Below, one piece after another: positions 53,653 to 64,000 of a DNA stretch of 64,000 nucleotides. Position 1 is the first letter of the stretch, and every line of letters begins with the position of its first letter. The position numbers were made by a program, and so were the translations under genes. The DNA is from Nereocystis luetkeana (taxonomy: Eukaryota; Sar; Phaeophyceae; Laminariales; Laminariaceae), in assembly GCA_031213475.1 (NCBI GenBank), contig JARUPZ010000017.1:5803548-5867547 (forward strand). Reading direction: 5' to 3'. The notes under the pieces are model-generated. The model was not told the origin of the DNA. It did no database searches and was given only the letters and a program-made list of their open reading frames with translations.

Positions 53653-56600
53653 TCAACGAAATGAACATGATTAGTACTACTGCACGCACTACAGCATGGG
53701 CCCGCCAACAAGAAACACCTGTCTATCTGGGCAAGTCTGAGATTCTTATTGGGGCGCCATCTTCGAACCACCTTGAGCATAGGCTATTATTGAATGGAAA
53801 TTGATGTGGACTTCACCACTGGGCCGTTTTTCTTACCCATTTTTCTTAGCGTTCTCCAAAAAGTGAGCATAATGTTCTTCCTGGGCCCTCTCTTATTGTA
53901 GGACCTGCCCTGCAGCTGCAGCAATATATGGGCGTTTTTTTTTTTTTTTTTTTTTTTTCCATCCCATTCATTATCTTCGCACATCTTCTTCTCTCTCTCC
54001 TTCCAACTCGTAACTCAGATCCGGGGTCACATAGCAGGCTCTTCTCCCCCCTTCCCGCTACGGTTTAGGTGACAATGAAGACCCGTATGATCCAAATAGG
54101 TACAGCAGTATCATATATATGCACACCAACGAAAGGACGGGAAAAATGTTCATCGAAGAATCTACACTCTGCTATTATTTCTGAGTCACGTCGTCAGTGG
54201 ATACTACTGCCTACTACTACCTGGTATGTCTTTCAGCGTGCGCAAATACAGGTGTCGCTACTACTTACTGTACGCACCGTGCCGGCTGCCAAAAAAGGAG
54301 GAGACACCCCCATATACGAGGCTTCCGATGATTTCGTTTTCATGTTGTCCGAAACTACACAGCATCAATCAGACGCGACGACATCATCGTCACACTTCAC
54401 CGCGAACGGACGCCGCCTGATTCCCTGCCCCTAATCGCGTGTATTACGTTGCACTAATTAATCCTGAAATACCGCTGTTGTACGAGTACACACCTTTCGG
54501 TTGTCGAATACACCCCCGTCCAATACTCCACCGCGAGAATGCAGACGATTATTATTATCCCCCACTCGAAGATGCCGCGGCACACTTCCAGCCACATCGG
54601 ACGCCCCCATGGACCCGTGCGCAGAAGCCATGGTCCCGTGCGGACCGGCGCCCTTGCCGGACGCCCTTGTCTCGAAACCTGTCGCGTTTGCACTCTCCTC
54701 TGTAAAACAGCGTTCGAGGCTGCTGCTGTCCGTTTATCGGCGTCCTTTTCATCCCCCATAGATCGAGGACGCCAAAGGAACACGTAACATCAGCTATAAT
54801 TATTGGATGTTGAAGAAAGAGTAAATATCACCAGTTAGTTGCAGTGTTGAGTTTATAAGAAGATTATGAAATACGTCAGCTGTGAGTTCGACTGATTTTA
54901 TAAAAATATGGAATACGTCAGCTGTGGGTTCGACTGAATACGTAGTTACCTGGTAGTTGATACTCAACTTTGCAAGCTGCTGCGTAATATGTCTCGTCTA
55001 CATCCCATTTTTACTGAATTTCCAATTTTTATGATATTATATTATTATGCCGTTCGTTCGCGCATATATATTCTATATGTATTTCCTTGTCAAGGATATA
55101 GGCCAGTGACTCCCCTGGATGCTGCCCGGGTCAGCAGGACAAAATACATACCAGGTATTCATTATGATTTGAAATTTATAACGTTCAGTATGATTGGCCG
55201 TTAGTTACACGCCGTTTTGTTACGTTTGGGGCAATTGACCTTTCCCCGGTGAGTCCGCACTTTTTTTGCTGCTAGCTGGGCGTGTGTGCTGGGGGGATAA
55301 GGTCAGTAAGAGCACTCACCCTTCTCCGTGTCTCTTGCCGCTACCATGTTGGGATACAATCAATTGAACCCTACCCGGTATCTCGCATGGAGCTAAGAAT
55401 CTTCGAAGATGCAGTACACATTCGTATGGCACCCCATCCATCTATTATTGGGTGGCGACATTGATTGGTTGGTTACCCGGGACGCTCGAACGAGGGCCGA
55501 TTGCCAAAACAAATGCCACCATAAAGGGGGGTATACCTACCGTATATCAGTTTTTTTTATTATTATGGCGACGTTTTGCTGCGGATGATGCTACCCATGG
55601 CTTTACTGTACTCGTGCCACCAAAAAAACTGAACTATGTTCTACACCGATGCTTTAAGCTCGAGGCTCATCATTATTCGCTAAAAAAACACCACTCCGAG
55701 GAAATCGTCCACGTACGCGAAACCCGGCGAAAAATACCAACCCCATGGACGTCTAACCCACTGTACGCACGCGAAACTTGCTGAACAATAACATTTCTGT
55801 TATTTTTATTATTGATAGACTGATTCCGAGGCCAGAGCGGTTTCCGCGGCCTGGTTTTCACCACCCACCACAGTTATCTCGGTGGCTGCCTCGGTGGGTG
55901 GAATCGCGCATGATGTGTATGGGGGAGCACATGATGAGCAGGAGACGTTGAGGGCAACAAATGTTTGCGCTTTGAATCTGAATTGCCTAATTAACAACGA
56001 ATAGCCATACAATACATGGTTTGTGTGGAAACTGGTCTTTCTTGCAAACCATTTTGTTCGAGTAGTATGTTGCATGCAAGCTTGCTTGCAAATTGCAACG
56101 ATGCCGATGCATATTTAATGCAAAATAAATGCAGATTGCAGCAATGAGTAGTGAACTGGGTCCAAGTTTACATTCAAGTATGGGCAAGCTTGTAGCGTAC
56201 AACTGCGCGCAAGCTTGCTTGTAACTTTTTGGGAGTTCATGCAAATCCATAAGTAAGTGTTGCATAGAAGGGAGCTGCAAGTTTTTTTAGTACAATTTGA
56301 CTGGGTGCACCTTTCGTGAGGGAAATTCATCCTGTAGCAATGTTTGGCACAGACAGCCGACGAGTTCGACGACGACTTCTGCCAATAATATGTGTTTCTT
56401 TGTCTGTGCCCGATTGGTGGCTGGCTTGGTCACTGGACGCTTGCTTGCTGCTGCTCTTGCAATAACTCTAGGTAACTCTGCGCGGCGAAATATACTACTG
56501 TACGTAGGTCATTGCCGTGAAAAATGCGCTACTACTGCTGTCGGTCACTGTCCTTGCAGCAAAGGCTCGCTATGCATGGAAATCCGCCGTAGGTCACTGT

Positions 56601-58454
56601 GTGTCGCTGCGCTGGGAGCGACGCTAGATATATGTACCAGGAAAAACGCTACTGCTGTGCCCAGGTCGCTGTGCTCGGAAACCTCTCTCTGCTGTCGATC
56701 GCTGTGCTTGGACAGGCTCTAGGTCGTTGTATTCGGAAGCAACCTCTGTAGTGTCGCTGCGCTTGGAAAGCATTCCGCGTTGCTGTCGTCCTTGGAGAAT
56801 TATCTAGAAAGTAAGTAGGTTGCTGTGCCTTACACTGCGTTTATTTCCGGTATCAATCACCTGGGTGTTCACATCTTCTCCGATGTCCAATGAATAGGCC
56901 GGGCCCCTCGATGACTGGCGGAGCACGCGTGCTCCTGTCCTCCTTCCTGCGCCTCTGGCCTCTCCACGGTTGCTCGCGACGCTGATCTTCTTGTTGTTAC
57001 TCTGTTCTTGCAGCGGGGGGCTGCTTTCCACTCTGCTATTATTGCTGTGGCCTTGGTCCGGCCGACAGGGTTCGCCGGTTCTTTTCACGCCTTCGTTGAA
57101 ATCCGCAGAGCTCCCGAACTTCCGGCTTTCGCGGAGGCCAAAGGCGTTCATGGCCCCGCAAGCCTTGCAGCACCTATATAGTGGCATATTGTTCGGGATG
57201 GCATGACATGAAAGGTACACATACAGCAATGACACCACTCAGAAAGAAAGCACATTAATTACTAAAAAAATACCATAGTACAGTATCAACAGTGAAACCT
57301 TGTGAATAAAATGTGGTTGGCGTGTTGTTGTTTGTTTGTTGCTGCTGACTATCAGGACTTGTTACTCGAGCTGGACATCATCGGAGGGCACAGTACGGTA
57401 GATCGCGTTAGTAGTCCGTGACGATGGAGAGGGGGGGTTGCCTTCTTTTTTTTTGTCCAGGACATTTAACGTGTTCATTGTCCTGCGCGCGGGGTACCGG
57501 GTATGTTGCTGAGCCTTCAAGAATGGGTTTGGTGGCTTTCCCGACGAGCGCTTGGGCGCAACCCCACGCGCCGGTGGTGTGCATGCGACGGTGGCATGTA
57601 TGTGTCTGCACTGAACTACGGACGACAGCGCGCTCGAAAGGTGCGTGTGGGCTCCGTGTAATCTCTCCATGTCACACCTATTATTTTCAAATTGTTTTCC
57701 GACAACGGTATCGTCTCCCTCATTTAAATTTTGTCTAAACTACTTTAATTAATCCACACTGCTACAGGTATATATATAGCTGCAGTCATTTACCATAATT
57801 TCATCCGCCCTTGTCCCAAGATAGATATGCTCACAAATCACGTAGAATGATAGAGGTACGCGTGGATTGAATGACTGAATTGATTATTTGAGCTACTACT
57901 GTGGATAAATTATGGCAATACAGGGAAACGGCATGCAGTTCGTCGATCAGTGTTCTATTCGACAAGAAACATTTCTTCGTTAACAGGCACCTCGCGTGAA
58001 AACGGGCAAAGTATAAAAAACGGAGTCTGTTCTTATACACCATTCCTTGAGAACTATTACCTCTCCTAGAATTCTGCACGCGCATACTTCAAGCTACAGG
58101 ATACTACAGTATACAGTACAGTACCGGAACCTCAACGCAGAGGAGACATACTGGTATGTTCGCCGGTAATAGTGGTGGAGGCAGCGGCGACACCATCAGC
58201 GAGACGGCGGACACCCCTGCTGCACAATATAAGGGATCGGCCCGGATCGCGCAAGGCGACTGATGTGCGCGCATCTATCTATGCATGCATACCAGGCGCC
58301 TTCCCCGTTGCCGGAAACTCCCTCCTGCTGTGCATCTGAGCTGCCCGTGTTTCCACCGATGTTCTCCCCTATATAGTACCCTGGTATGCCTTAACCTCTA
58401 CAGTCGGCGCGCACACGTATGTATCCTGTCTCTTCGTCTTCGAGGTTACGAGGC
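53653..58454. other. Interval without a recognisable gene
   Basis: It holds a run of 26 T (53935-53960), palindromic GCAAGCTTGC strings at 56078-56220, a 47-bp duplication at 54862-54940, and open frames of up to 144 codons without domains. A minus-strand frame (57238-56804) begins with a Cys-containing stretch, LYRCCKACGAMNAFG, which I cannot identify. Confidence 0.4.
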
Positions 58455-58688
58455 GTTCTACGATAGAGGCCCACCCTAAATTGTCTGCGGCTTCTCACTT
58501 GAGGAGCTCCATACCTCACCCGAAAACTAACTTCAGCAAAAATCAAATTGCATCGCGGCGAATAATCCCATGGGCCGAGCCTGCACAACGTTTTTCGAAA
58601 CCAAGATTGGCCTTCCGACGATTTGGGGTCAGGGAACCCTGTCTTTCAGAAACTAAATACCGAAAGTGTGCTACCTCTATCGTAGAAC
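58455..58688 (+). mobile_element. MITE-3 copy, best preserved
   Basis: The terminal inverted repeats are perfect over 15 bp: GTTCTACGATAGAGG at the left and CCTCTATCGTAGAAC at the right. The element is 234 bp with internal GAGGAGCTCCATACCTCACC and CAAGATTGGCCTTCCGACGA. It is the type copy for the family in this window. Confidence 0.85.
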
Positions 58689-59769
58689 GGGTCTTATTGT
58701 ATATGTCATACGTCCAAGCACGCGTGTTTGCGATGAGGAGAGACAACAAGAAACTGGGGATCGAAAAGAAAAACACGAAAACGCTAAATGTGAAGGTGCT
58801 CAAGTGGTCAAGGTCGCCACCTACCTATCACACGTGCGTTTTACAATCAAGCAGGCGAGTGTGAAGAGGGGGGAAAGGGGACACAGCAATGCTGGAGGGG
58901 GGTTGCTGTGTCGTCTGATGGAGGGTACGGCATATGTCATACATTCAAGGAGGCGTGGGCGAAGATGGGACGGGGGGAGACATCAACATAAAAGGGAGTA
59001 ACTTGTTGTTGTCTCCTCTCGTCGGCGCTACCGTATATATGTATCCACATACTTAGCTCCTTTAGAACCGAAGTAGTCCCGTTTTGGGGACAAACTACTT
59101 GAAATTGACTGGTTTGTACCCACAACGGGACTGCGGTTCTAAAAGGGTCAAGCAGGCGCGGATGAAGCGCGCGGGGGGGGGGATACAACAAAATTTAATG
59201 AAGAGAGTTTGATGCCTTCGCTGTGGTGAGAGGTAGTGATATACGCCATGCGCTCGATTCAAGCAAGCGTATGTGCAGAGGGGAAAGGGGTGAAACGATC
59301 ACGCGGGCGATTCCACGATGAGGGTAGGTAGCTCCTAATAATTCGTTGTGCGTTCTCACGAGAAGGGCTCCATGCCTCATCCAACAACCAACGAGGTAAG
59401 AAAAAATTGCTGGGCTCTTCTCTGGAAAACTATCCAGGCACGCACCGTACCGGGGAGGAGGGAAGTGTGTCTGGTATATACACAATCCCGGGTCTGAGTC
59501 ACGAAAGGAAAATAGCTGGAGCAAATAGAGAAGGCAATCGTCGCTGGGACGGAAATACACTAAAATAATAAAAACCTTCCATGTTTTGAGTCGTTGTGAT
59601 CCACAGCTGTTATATGTGGATGGTATGAGTGGAGTAGGCGCTTCAAGTTGTCATATGGCGAATGGAACAATGACCCAACAAGATCATACTGAACACCTGG
59701 TCCATGATACGAGGCGGTGAGACCAGGGCGATGAACGTACTCACAGCAGCCAAGGCAAGCCACCCTTAC
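58689..59769. other. Interval without a recognisable gene
   Basis: Apart from the MITE-2 copy at 59055 I see only unrelated short frames. Confidence 0.4.
59055..59149. mobile_element. MITE-2 copy
   Basis: The arms AGCTCCTTTAGAACCGAAGT and GACTGCGGTTCTAAAAGGGT enclose GGGGACAAACTACTTGAAAT. The left end is mutated relative to the consensus. Confidence 0.8.
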
Positions 59770-60192
59770 CGGAAAGTCTCGGCGACGGAGCTCCCGTCGA
59801 ACCTCGGTCCAAGTGAACCACCACTATCGACCTCCTTCAAAAAATCCCGCAGCAGGGGCGCAGACTTGCTTCTTTGCAAACCTGCAAGCATAGATAGCAG
59901 TCGTTGCGATGTATTTTGTATTGTCAACATCATTCATCCGTGGTAACACCGACATGTCATTCAACGTCTGGTATACTACAGTGTAGTAGTTGCTACCCAA
60001 TCAATGCCGTAGCCTATAGGTATAGTCTAGTCGATTGACACAACACCGGCGGCAACAAGTAGGGGTGTACTCACCCGGGCCTGGTTTTCGTCTCCGCCGG
60101 AAAAATCGAAGTAGGCCCAAAGCCAAAGCTATCTTTGTATTATAATCCCAACCTGAGTCCCCCCACGGTAGGGGTTGCACTTTGTGGGACAA
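59770..60192 (-). CDS. Candidate two-exon fragment of an uncharacterised gene
   Basis: On the minus strand an open frame ends KIALALGLLRFFRRRRKPGP at a GG|GTGAGT donor (exon 60192-60075; the frame is open further upstream and lacks an ATG here). After a 193-bp intron ending GCTTGCAG, a second segment (59881-59770) reads LQRSKSAPLLRDFLKEVDSG then GSLGPRFDGSSVAETF and stops at CCG|GTAAGG. The phases agree (1, then 2). Both donors match the eukaryotic consensus better than most in the HAT gene. I recognise no domain. Further exons would lie below 59770, and I did not find them. Confidence 0.27.
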
Positions 60193-62964
60193 AAGTTTCT
60201 GACCAATTGAGTTCCTTGAGTGAGGAACTACCAGTGAGGATGAGAAGTTTACTGGTATATTCGTTTTAGGACTAGCGCATACAAGTGCCGGTCGGGTGGC
60301 ATGAACGAATTTCTTCGAAGCATATTATCCGGTGAGATATTGAGCTCCTAATGTTAGGGGTTCAGGAACGTCTGGTGCACTCCTACTACAGTGGGATGGC
60401 TCACCTGTCACATTCCTGTTTTCTCCCTTCGTTCTAAAACCTTTCTTTCCCGAAACCACGGTGATACACATGAATGAAACAGGAATGGATACAAAACGCA
60501 AGTAGTAAGTGCTGTAATTATACTATACTAGGGGTAGGTATGTGTGAAGGTAATTAACTAATCACTTGAGCTATCAGTACTGTGGATGAAGGAAATAATA
60601 AAATATATGAGTGAATAGATGCATGAATTAATATATTAGTTATACTCGTATATCCATCCGTTGACATGATGAGCTAGATGTATGAACGACATTGTAACGG
60701 TATTGGCGCGACAGCATCGTGTTTCTGTGGTTAATGTCTAACCGAGCATCAAAAGGCCTCCATCAGAGACGGACCCGTTTACGAATATATATTATGGTGT
60801 CGGCATAATATTTGGGATTGTTTTCGTTAGTTCCTGCAACAAGCGCCACGGGCGGTGATGGTGGTATCGTCGAAGCAACTCGCAGCAACAGTGTGCTATT
60901 GTCCCGTCCGCAAGTTTTTCCTCGGGCCTACTGATAGCGCGGCAGGAGAGAGATAATCAAGTGGTGATCGTAGGTCTAGCTTGCGCCGATCTTCCTCGGG
61001 GCATCACTATTAGCGAGTGCGGGGAAATAAGAGTATCACGTAGACGAATCTAAACGCTAGGGTAGATCACGACCTATAATAGATCGTCTACAGTACCGTA
61101 AATACTATATCTATATATCTGTCGTTCTCATGTGCTATACAACATCTGTGTCGCACAGCTCCACCTCGGGAGTATCATGTGCTATATCATGGATATCAAA
61201 CGGTTCCAACCCGCTATATGTTATGCAGTCGGTCTTCCATAATAACATACATCGGACAAGGATATATCGCCCAGATATATGTACTGTAGATTCTCAGAAG
61301 GATATTCCACGCCAGCCTAAGATATAGAGACTGTTAGACTTCAATCGCAGTAGGAAAACGGTACTTGTATTTCGGAACAGATTGCTATGATTTGTTCGAC
61401 GCGGTCTCCCTCGTTACTAGACTTTCGAGTTGAAGACCTATGCCAATGGGCACGCGAATTCAAAAGTTTTTTTCAAATATATTTGCTTTAAAAAAACCGC
61501 CGCTGTGGGAAAAAAAGAGCAAAATGTTTGACTTGTTTTTTTCCCAACGAACGGCTGCAGGCGGCGCAATTTGTCTTCTCTGGTTGCTAATCGTTAAAAC
61601 AGCGATATAAACCAGCTCGTACAACGTTCGACGCTCGTTCTCGACATAGAATCAGCCCACAGCGAACCCGCTGGGTCTCTGGCAGGGCCAACGAATGTAG
61701 ATGACGGCCTCGAAGATATCAGGTGGATCCATGGTCTAGGGGGCGAGAGCTTGCCGGCGGCGTCCTACGGTAATCTCCCAAACCTGATAAAAAGAGTTTT
61801 TTTTTTATATTCGAGACGAATAAATAGGTTTTGTCTTATGCTTTGTGCAAACCAGCGGCCAAATGTTTTTTTATCATACGCCTGGTCAGCTCCGGCTTTG
61901 GTGTGAAGACGGTGACTCTAGGGTGGGTCGGAGCCCCTAACGAGCGCACTTTTGTTCAGAATTCATGACGCAATCGTTTGTTTTATTGATCGATGTCTGT
62001 CGAGGACTCGCAATCTCGCCGCTTCGAACCAAAGATCGGCCTGAGTTTTTCTCAAGCCGATGTTGGCAAAACATCGCGCCCAGATTTTGCTTTTTTCGGG
62101 CGTTTCCAAAACTTAGGAACATTTGTTTTCTTAACATACATGCCCATAGGAAGCTTGTTCAAAAACCTTTTGGAGGGTATCTTTGAAATTCAAACTCTTT
62201 AGTGATACTTCGCTTTCCCATTGATTGGCATAGATAGGTCTAGCCCCACGGAAGTTTGCATGGAAGTAAATGTACTCCCGTGGTCGTGAAAAACTCCATG
62301 AATTTGGATTTATGGAGGCAACAATAGATTCCATAGGACCTTCCAGCTACTTCCATGGAAGGTTTCCTGCACGGTCCGCGGAATAGAATGTACTTCCTCT
62401 AAATTTTGATCAGCTTCCATGGAAGTTGTGCAAGCTTCCATGGAATCTGCTTCCGTGGAATATCCCACCTATATTTCTCTGATGCGAGGCTCCCACTTGG
62501 TACCTTGACCCGCAGTGGGACCTTCCAGTTCGGTACCCTCCTCCCACCTACAAGGTCCATGTTGACTGTGCTCAAGAACACGATCCGTAAGATCCATCGT
62601 AGATTGAGGAGTTCCATGCTGAACAGGGATTCTGGTGGTAGGGTATTGGGATGTCGGGGTAACGTGTACCCCACCAATACCACTCGATAGATGTAGCTCC
62701 ATATGAGGCGAGTCAGCTCGACAGCTCGGATGTATAATATAAGATGAGTTCCGTGTTATTGTCTGGAGCAACCACGCGTTCCCGTGCCAGTTGCGTCTAT
62801 ACCTTTAGAGATCAATCAACACACTAGTGAAAAAACCGGTGATCTTCTATTGGCAAGCGTGGCCCAGGCCAACCTAGAGAGGTGGGAACCTTCCGGCATG
62901 TCTGGTTTAGATGACGTGTCTAGTCTGGAAGCCAACGTGGGAAATTAGTAGAATATGCATGTAT
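60193..62964. other. Interval without a recognisable gene
   Basis: An open segment at 61597-61760 (STLVLDIESAHSEPAGSLAG, then a possible donor TAC|GGTAATC) is the only coding-like stretch. TTCCATGGAA palindromes cluster at 62350-62460. Confidence 0.4.
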
Positions 62965-63175
62965 ATGCATGTAGAGAAGCTGCTGCTGCGGATGATCCCG
63001 GAGAGGATCGAGGTCCTGGTGGAAAGGACGTAAGAGAAGAAGAAGAAGATGCCGCACCAGAAGCAGCAGCGATCCCAGCAGGGCCAAGTTTGAGCCGGAC
63101 CTGGTAGATTCGCTTGGCACTGGTGGCGAAGGCTCTGGAGAGCAGCAGTTGCAGGGGCAACAGCACCTCCAGTAG
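62965..63175 (+). CDS. Candidate short two-exon open frame
   Basis: ATG at 62965 opens MHVEKLLLRMIPERIEVLVE then R to a GAC|GTAAGA donor at 63029. A 52-bp intron ending CCCAGCAG would join to 63082, restoring Thr and reading AKFEPDLVDSLGTGGEGSGE then QQLQGQQHLQ to a TAG at 63175. The amphipathic first part and in-phase join are suggestive, but the intron is far shorter than those of the HAT gene. The opposite strand is open as well. No homology is recognised. Confidence 0.2.
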
Positions 63176-64000
63176 CACCGTCGCAACAGCAGCAGTCAGA
63201 GGACTGCTGCGCCTGTTGCGACGATGAAGCGCACGCAGCAACCACCGTCATCGCCGCCGCCGTCACCACCGCCGCCGCAACCGCCGTCTTCGCTACCGCC
63301 GCTGCCGCCGCCGTCGTCTCGACCGCCGCGTTTCCGTCGATGCTGCAACACCCCAGGAGAGCCAGGTATCTGCCTGAATCTATCTGTGGGTTCGTTTCGC
63401 GCTGGCGAAGTAGAAGTAGAAACTAATAAGAATATATGAGAGGGTGAAGGACGCGTATGTGTATCGCCGGGAGGAGCCGGGTGGAAGGTGGAGACCGCGG
63501 GTGGAAGCTGAAAGTGTTTTTGGGCAAAATCGTTTTCCTGGACTGCTGAAACACAGCGCCCGCAGGTGGTTGATGGAGGGGGGACGTTGCCCCCGAGGAA
63601 GGAGATGAAGGAGAGTGAGGATGGGCGCACGGGGGGGAATCTGCATCTGCTGTTCGGGATCAGCGCACGGGCGCGACAGGATGCACTGCCCCAAGCGAGA
63701 GAGGGTGAAAGAGAAGAGACCGAGGCGCCACCAGCAAGGACTTACGTCCGCAACAGGCACGTTTGACTTTGTTGATTGTTTGCTGTCGGTAATTTCCGTT
63801 TTTAGATTGATTTTATATCGATTTAAGAGTGGAAGATAATATCCGAACATTGCGATTGAGAATTGAGAATGTTGGAATTAGAATGAAATGCACGGACGTG
63901 TTCGTATATAGCTTCCCTCACTGAAGTTATTATGTAGACGATTGCAGGACAATGACGTCTGTCTGTTTTATAGTTGACTGGTCGAGGGCTCTGGTTGGGC
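63176..64000. other. 3' edge without a recognisable gene
   Basis: A Pro/Ala-coding trinucleotide-rich stretch at 63235-63330 (CCGCCGCC type) opens frames on both strands. The rest is of ordinary composition. A gene could continue beyond the window edge. Confidence 0.4.

Overview
The window is eukaryotic nuclear DNA. It has one gene with GT-AG introns, very long non-coding stretches, many microsatellites and dispersed palindromic repeats, and no operon structure. The recognisable gene encodes a long chain of HAT (half-a-TPR) repeats of the Mbb1/HCF107 kind, a family best known for stabilising chloroplast psbB mRNA. A photosynthetic eukaryote with intron-rich genes is therefore likely. A heterokont alga, perhaps a brown alga, is my best guess, but it is inference only.

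Layout. Positions 1-7.3 kb hold repeats: three copies of a 110-bp inverted-repeat element, a pure (AGT)n tract of about 98 units, a duplicated 145-bp segment and a 530-bp element ending in a C tract. No confident gene lies there. Positions 7.3-42.3 kb hold the HAT gene on the plus strand. I could follow 20 exons from 10349 to the stop at 42281, joined in frame at GT-AG borders (878 residues), plus a probable GC-rich N-terminal exon ending at 8416. Seventeen of the 20 introns are phase 0, and many cut the HAT repeat at similar places. The introns average about 1.6 kb and are filled with mobile-element copies, minisatellites and homopolymer tracts.

Positions 42.3-64 kb have no confident gene. 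This part contains decayed copies of the HAT gene's 3' end, more short inverted-repeat elements, a 600-bp imperfect palindrome with CAG/CTG tracts, and three weak gene candidates.

The main biological signals beyond the gene are three families of short non-autonomous inverted-repeat elements, a retroposon-like family ending in poly-C, a strongly over-represented 9-mer (TACCAGGTA or its complement, 17 exact copies), a GATCAT-rich repeat family with a tRNA-like remnant beside it, and introns carrying mutually complementary GTAACG repeats. Splice sites were placed by eye from reading-frame continuity, HAT repeat register and GT/AG signals. No alignment or transcript evidence was available.
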